This document shows, piece by piece, positions 6,489 through 8,622 of a stretch of DNA of 8,622 bases; positions within the stretch are counted from its first letter, which is position 1, and every line of letters starts with the position of its first letter. Below the pieces are notes generated by a model. It had not been told where the DNA came from. It did not search any database and worked only from the letters and a program-made list of their open reading frames with translations. This DNA comes from Actinomycetota bacterium (GTDB taxonomy: Bacteria > Actinomycetota > Actinomycetes > Streptosporangiales > Streptosporangiaceae), in NCBI GenBank assembly GCA_003168295.1, contig PMST01000090.1:20260-28881 (forward strand), read 5' to 3'. The position numbers and the translations under genes were made by a program.

Positions 6489-6512
6489 TGGTCCTTCGAG
6501 GGCAAGCACCCG
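6485..6512 (-). terminator. Weak stem-loop after the pyrimidine reductase gene
   Basis: CGGGTG (6485-6490) pairs with CACCCG (6507-6512), and a small CCT/AGG stem (6493-6495 with 6499-6501) can form inside. It lies 13-40 bases past the TAA of the reductase on the minus strand and could end the glgX-reductase transcript. The pairing is modest and no T-run follows. Confidence 0.3.
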
Positions 6513-6524
6513 GCTCGTTCGGCC

Positions 6525-7253
6525 TTAGTGGTCTTTTCTGGTGTAACGGCAGAACAGGAAACCGTCGTCTTCCAGCAGGTGGGCCAGAGTCAGCGGCTGC
6601 GGCTTGGCCGCGGGGGCGCCGGCCACGATCCGGCTCGCGCCCGGGCCCGCCATCAGCGGGCCGATGGTCAGGCACAGCTCGTCCATCAGGCCGGCCTCGG
6701 TGAGCTGGGCCAGCAGGTGCGGGCCTCCCTCGGCGAGCACCCGCTGGTGGCCGCGGTCGGTCAGCGCGCTGACCGCCGCCTTCAGGTCGACGGCCTGCTC
6801 GCCGGCCACGATGACGTCCGCCCGGGCGGCCAGCTGAGCGCGGCGATCGGGCGGCGCCTGGGCGGTGGTGATGACGATCGTGCGGGCGTCCGCCGGGGCT
6901 GCGGTGATGAGCGCGCTCTGCGGGTCCAGGTCGAGCCGCCCGCTGACCACCGCGATCGGGGGGCTCGCGGACCGGCCTGCCCGCAGGTGACGCCAGAGCT
7001 CTCGCACCCGGACCGGATTGTAGTGTTCCTCCCGCGCCGTCGCCGCGCCCACCAAGATGACGTCGGACAGCGTGCGGAGCAGCGCGAACACGTGCCGATC
7101 GGTCTTGGACGACAAGGCCTTGGTGGCCCCCTCCAGGGTCGCCGCCCCGTCCGCGCTTGACACCATGTTGGCGCGCAGCCAGGGACCGGTCGGATAGCTG
7201 TACAGCCCGGGTAGATCCGGGCCGTCGGCGGTCGAGGGGAACAGCAGGCGCAT
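6525..7253 (-). CDS. Pyrimidine reductase family protein (RibD C-terminal-like)
   Basis: Stand-alone NADPH-dependent reductase of the RibD C-terminal/dihydrofolate reductase-like fold. The family includes the riboflavin-pathway enzyme reducing 5-amino-6-(5-phosphoribosylamino)uracil. The 242-residue product shows the substrate-site motif ANMVSSADGAATL (28-40), LSSKTDRHVFALLRTLSDVILVGA (47-70), the NP-VR element (79-82), LAEGGPHLLAQL (173-184) and DELCLTIGPLMAG (191-203). No N-terminal deaminase domain is present, so it is not full RibD. ATG 7253 has GGAG five bases upstream. A GTG at 7259 overlaps the glgX stop as GTGA but lacks a ribosome binding site. Either way the gene directly follows glgX and is probably translationally coupled to it. 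No other riboflavin gene is in view, so its physiological substrate is uncertain. Confidence 0.88.
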   Translation of the reverse strand: MRLLFPSTADGPDLPGLYSYPTGPWLRANMVSSADGAATLEGATKALSSKTDRHVFALLRTLSDVILVGAATAREEHYNPVRVRELWRHLRAGRSASPPIAVVSGRLDLDPQSALITAAPADARTIVITTAQAPPDRRAQLAARADVIVAGEQAVDLKAAVSALTDRGHQRVLAEGGPHLLAQLTEAGLMDELCLTIGPLMAGPGASRIVAGAPAAKPQPLTLAHLLEDDGFLFCRYTRKDH

Positions 7254-7255
7254 GG

Positions 7256-8622
7256 TCACTCCGTGGAACGCAGGACGACGACGGTGCGGTCGCAGACTTC
7301 GATCTGGCTCTTCGGCATGTGGACGGACCCGGTGGGGCCGAACGCCGTATCGATGACGGCTTCCCAGCCGGTCGCGAAACTGGCCCCGGGCAGGGTGAAC
7401 ATGAGGGGCTTGCTGTGGGCGTTGAACAGCAGCAGGAATCTGGCGTCGGCGATCTTCTCGCCGCGCGGGTCCGGCTCGCTGATCGCGTCCCCGTTGAGGA
7501 ACACGGCCAGTGAATTCGCGTAGCTCGCGGCCCAGTCGGACTGCTTCATCTCGTCGCCGCCGGGGGTCAGCCAGACGAGGTCGCCTTTGTCCCCGTTCGG
7601 GCTCTGGGCTTGGCCGCGGAAGAACCTGCGCCGCCGGAACAGCGGATGGTTTCTGCGCAGGCCGGCCAGCGCCTCGGTGAACTGCAGCAGGTCCCGCTCG
7701 GCGTGCGCCCGGCCCCAGTCCAGCCAGGAAATCTCGTTGTCCTGGCAGTAGGCGTTGTTGCTGCCGCTCTGGCTGCGGCCCATCTCATCCCCGGCCAGCA
7801 GCATCGGGACACCCTGGGACAGGAACAAGGTGACCAGGAAGTTGCGCCGCTGCCGGGCGCGCAGCTCGTTGATGGCTGGGTCATCGGCCGGTCCCTCGGC
7901 CCCGCAGTTCCAGGACCGGTTGTCGTCAGCGCCGTCCCGGTTGTCCTCGCCGTTCGCCTCGTTGTGCTTGTGGTTGTAGCTGACCAGGTCGTTCAGGGTG
8001 AATCCGTCGTGGCAGGTGGCGAAGTTGATCGAGGCGACGGGACGGCGCCCGCTCGTCGCGTACAGGTCGCTGGACCCGGTGAGCCGGGACGCGAACTCCG
8101 GCATGGTGTCCGGGCGGCCCCGCCAGAAGTCACGGACGGAATCGCGGTACTTGCCGTTCCATTCGGTCCACAAGGGCGGGAAGTTGCCGACCTGGTAGCC
8201 GCCCTCGCCGATGTCCCACGGCTCGGCGATCAGCTTGACCTGCGAGACGACGGGATCCTGCTGGACCAGGTCGAAGAAGGTCGACAGCCGGTCCACGTCG
8301 TGCAGTTCCCTGGCCAGCGCCGCGGCGAGGTCGAACCGGAAACCGTCGACGTGCATCTCGAGGATCCAGTACCGGAGTGAGTCCATGACCAGCTGCAGCG
8401 AGTGCGGGTTACGCGCGTTGAGGCTGTTGCCGCAGCCGGTGTAGTCCAGGTAGCGCCACGGCTCCGCGTCGTCGAGCCGGTAGTAGGCCGCGTTGTCGAT
8501 GCCGCGGAAGGACAGCGTGGGCCCCATGTGGTCACCCTCGGCGGTGTGGTTGTACACCACGTCGAGGATCACCTCGATGCCAGCCTCGTGCAGCGCCTTG
8601 ACCATCGCCTTGAACTCGCCGA
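7256..8622 (-). CDS. glgX: Glycogen debranching enzyme GlgX, N-terminus beyond window
   Basis: GH13 enzyme that hydrolyses alpha-1,6 branches of (phosphorylase-trimmed) glycogen; actinobacterial relatives are also called TreX. The last 454 residues are visible. In order they show region I DVVYNHT, the nucleophile in DGFRFDLA, the acid/base glutamate in IAEPWDIG, and the transition-state aspartate in [20 protein letters not shown]. The spacings of 36 and 72 residues are close to E. coli GlgX D336, E371 and D443. [20 protein letters not shown] and the beta-sandwich C-terminal domain ending VVVLRSTE follow. The open frame runs off the right edge, so the CBM48 domain and the start of the barrel, roughly 200-250 residues, are missing. 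The ATG at 8605 is internal. Its TGA (7258-7256) lies two bases from the ATG of the next gene, the pyrimidine reductase. Confidence 0.95.
   Translation of the reverse strand, partial: GEFKAMVKALHEAGIEVILDVVYNHTAEGDHMGPTLSFRGIDNAAYYRLDDAEPWRYLDYTGCGNSLNARNPHSLQLVMDSLRYWILEMHVDGFRFDLAAALARELHDVDRLSTFFDLVQQDPVVSQVKLIAEPWDIGEGGYQVGNFPPLWTEWNGKYRDSVRDFWRGRPDTMPEFASRLTGSSDLYATSGRRPVASINFATCHDGFTLNDLVSYNHKHNEANGEDNRDGADDNRSWNCGAEGPADDPAINELRARQRRNFLVTLFLSQGVPMLLAGDEMGRSQSGSNNAYCQDNEISWLDWGRAHAERDLLQFTEALAGLRRNHPLFRRRRFFRGQAQSPNGDKGDLVWLTPGGDEMKQSDWAASYANSLAVFLNGDAISEPDPRGEKIADARFLLLFNAHSKPLMFTLPGASFATGWEAVIDTAFGPTGSVHMPKSQIEVCDRTVVVLRSTE

Overview
The window reads as chromosomal DNA from a high-GC actinomycete. 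It is GC-rich throughout and uses GC-ending codons. Start sites carry GGAGG-type ribosome binding sites, and the only TTA codon I found in the window's genes is at the end of rbpA. The secG-linked RbpA-like protein, as I recall it, resembles those of Streptosporangiales and Streptomyces-type genomes. That taxonomic placement is inference. I see no mobile element, tRNA, rRNA or CRISPR array.

Layout, left to right. The left edge holds five codons of an unidentified plus-strand gene (possibly tpiA, judged only from usual gene order). Next come secG and rbpA, closed by a strong GC-rich hairpin (814-859). A plus-strand pair follows: an APH-fold small-molecule kinase (about 901-1962) and a FabG-like short-chain dehydrogenase/reductase (1991-2794). 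The rest of the window is on the minus strand. In transcription order, right to left, it runs: glgX (glycogen debranching, cut by the right edge), a RibD C-terminal-type pyrimidine reductase placed directly behind it, glutamate decarboxylase, and a full-length PaaZ-type fusion of aldehyde dehydrogenase and MaoC hydratase. The plus and minus blocks converge at 2795-2869.

How the genes may work together. secG-rbpA is housekeeping (protein export and transcription). glgX belongs to glycogen/trehalose metabolism, and the reductase behind it is probably co-translated with it. The gad-paaZ pair is the unusual part: the two genes are 52 bases apart with no visible terminator, and none of the usual paa ring-oxidation genes are in view. 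All identified enzymes keep their key catalytic residues, so none looks decayed. I do not see a clearly new system. The items most worth a second look are the orphan gad-paaZ operon, the kinase-SDR operon of unknown substrate, the structured leader ahead of gad, and the divergent RbpA with its TTA codon.
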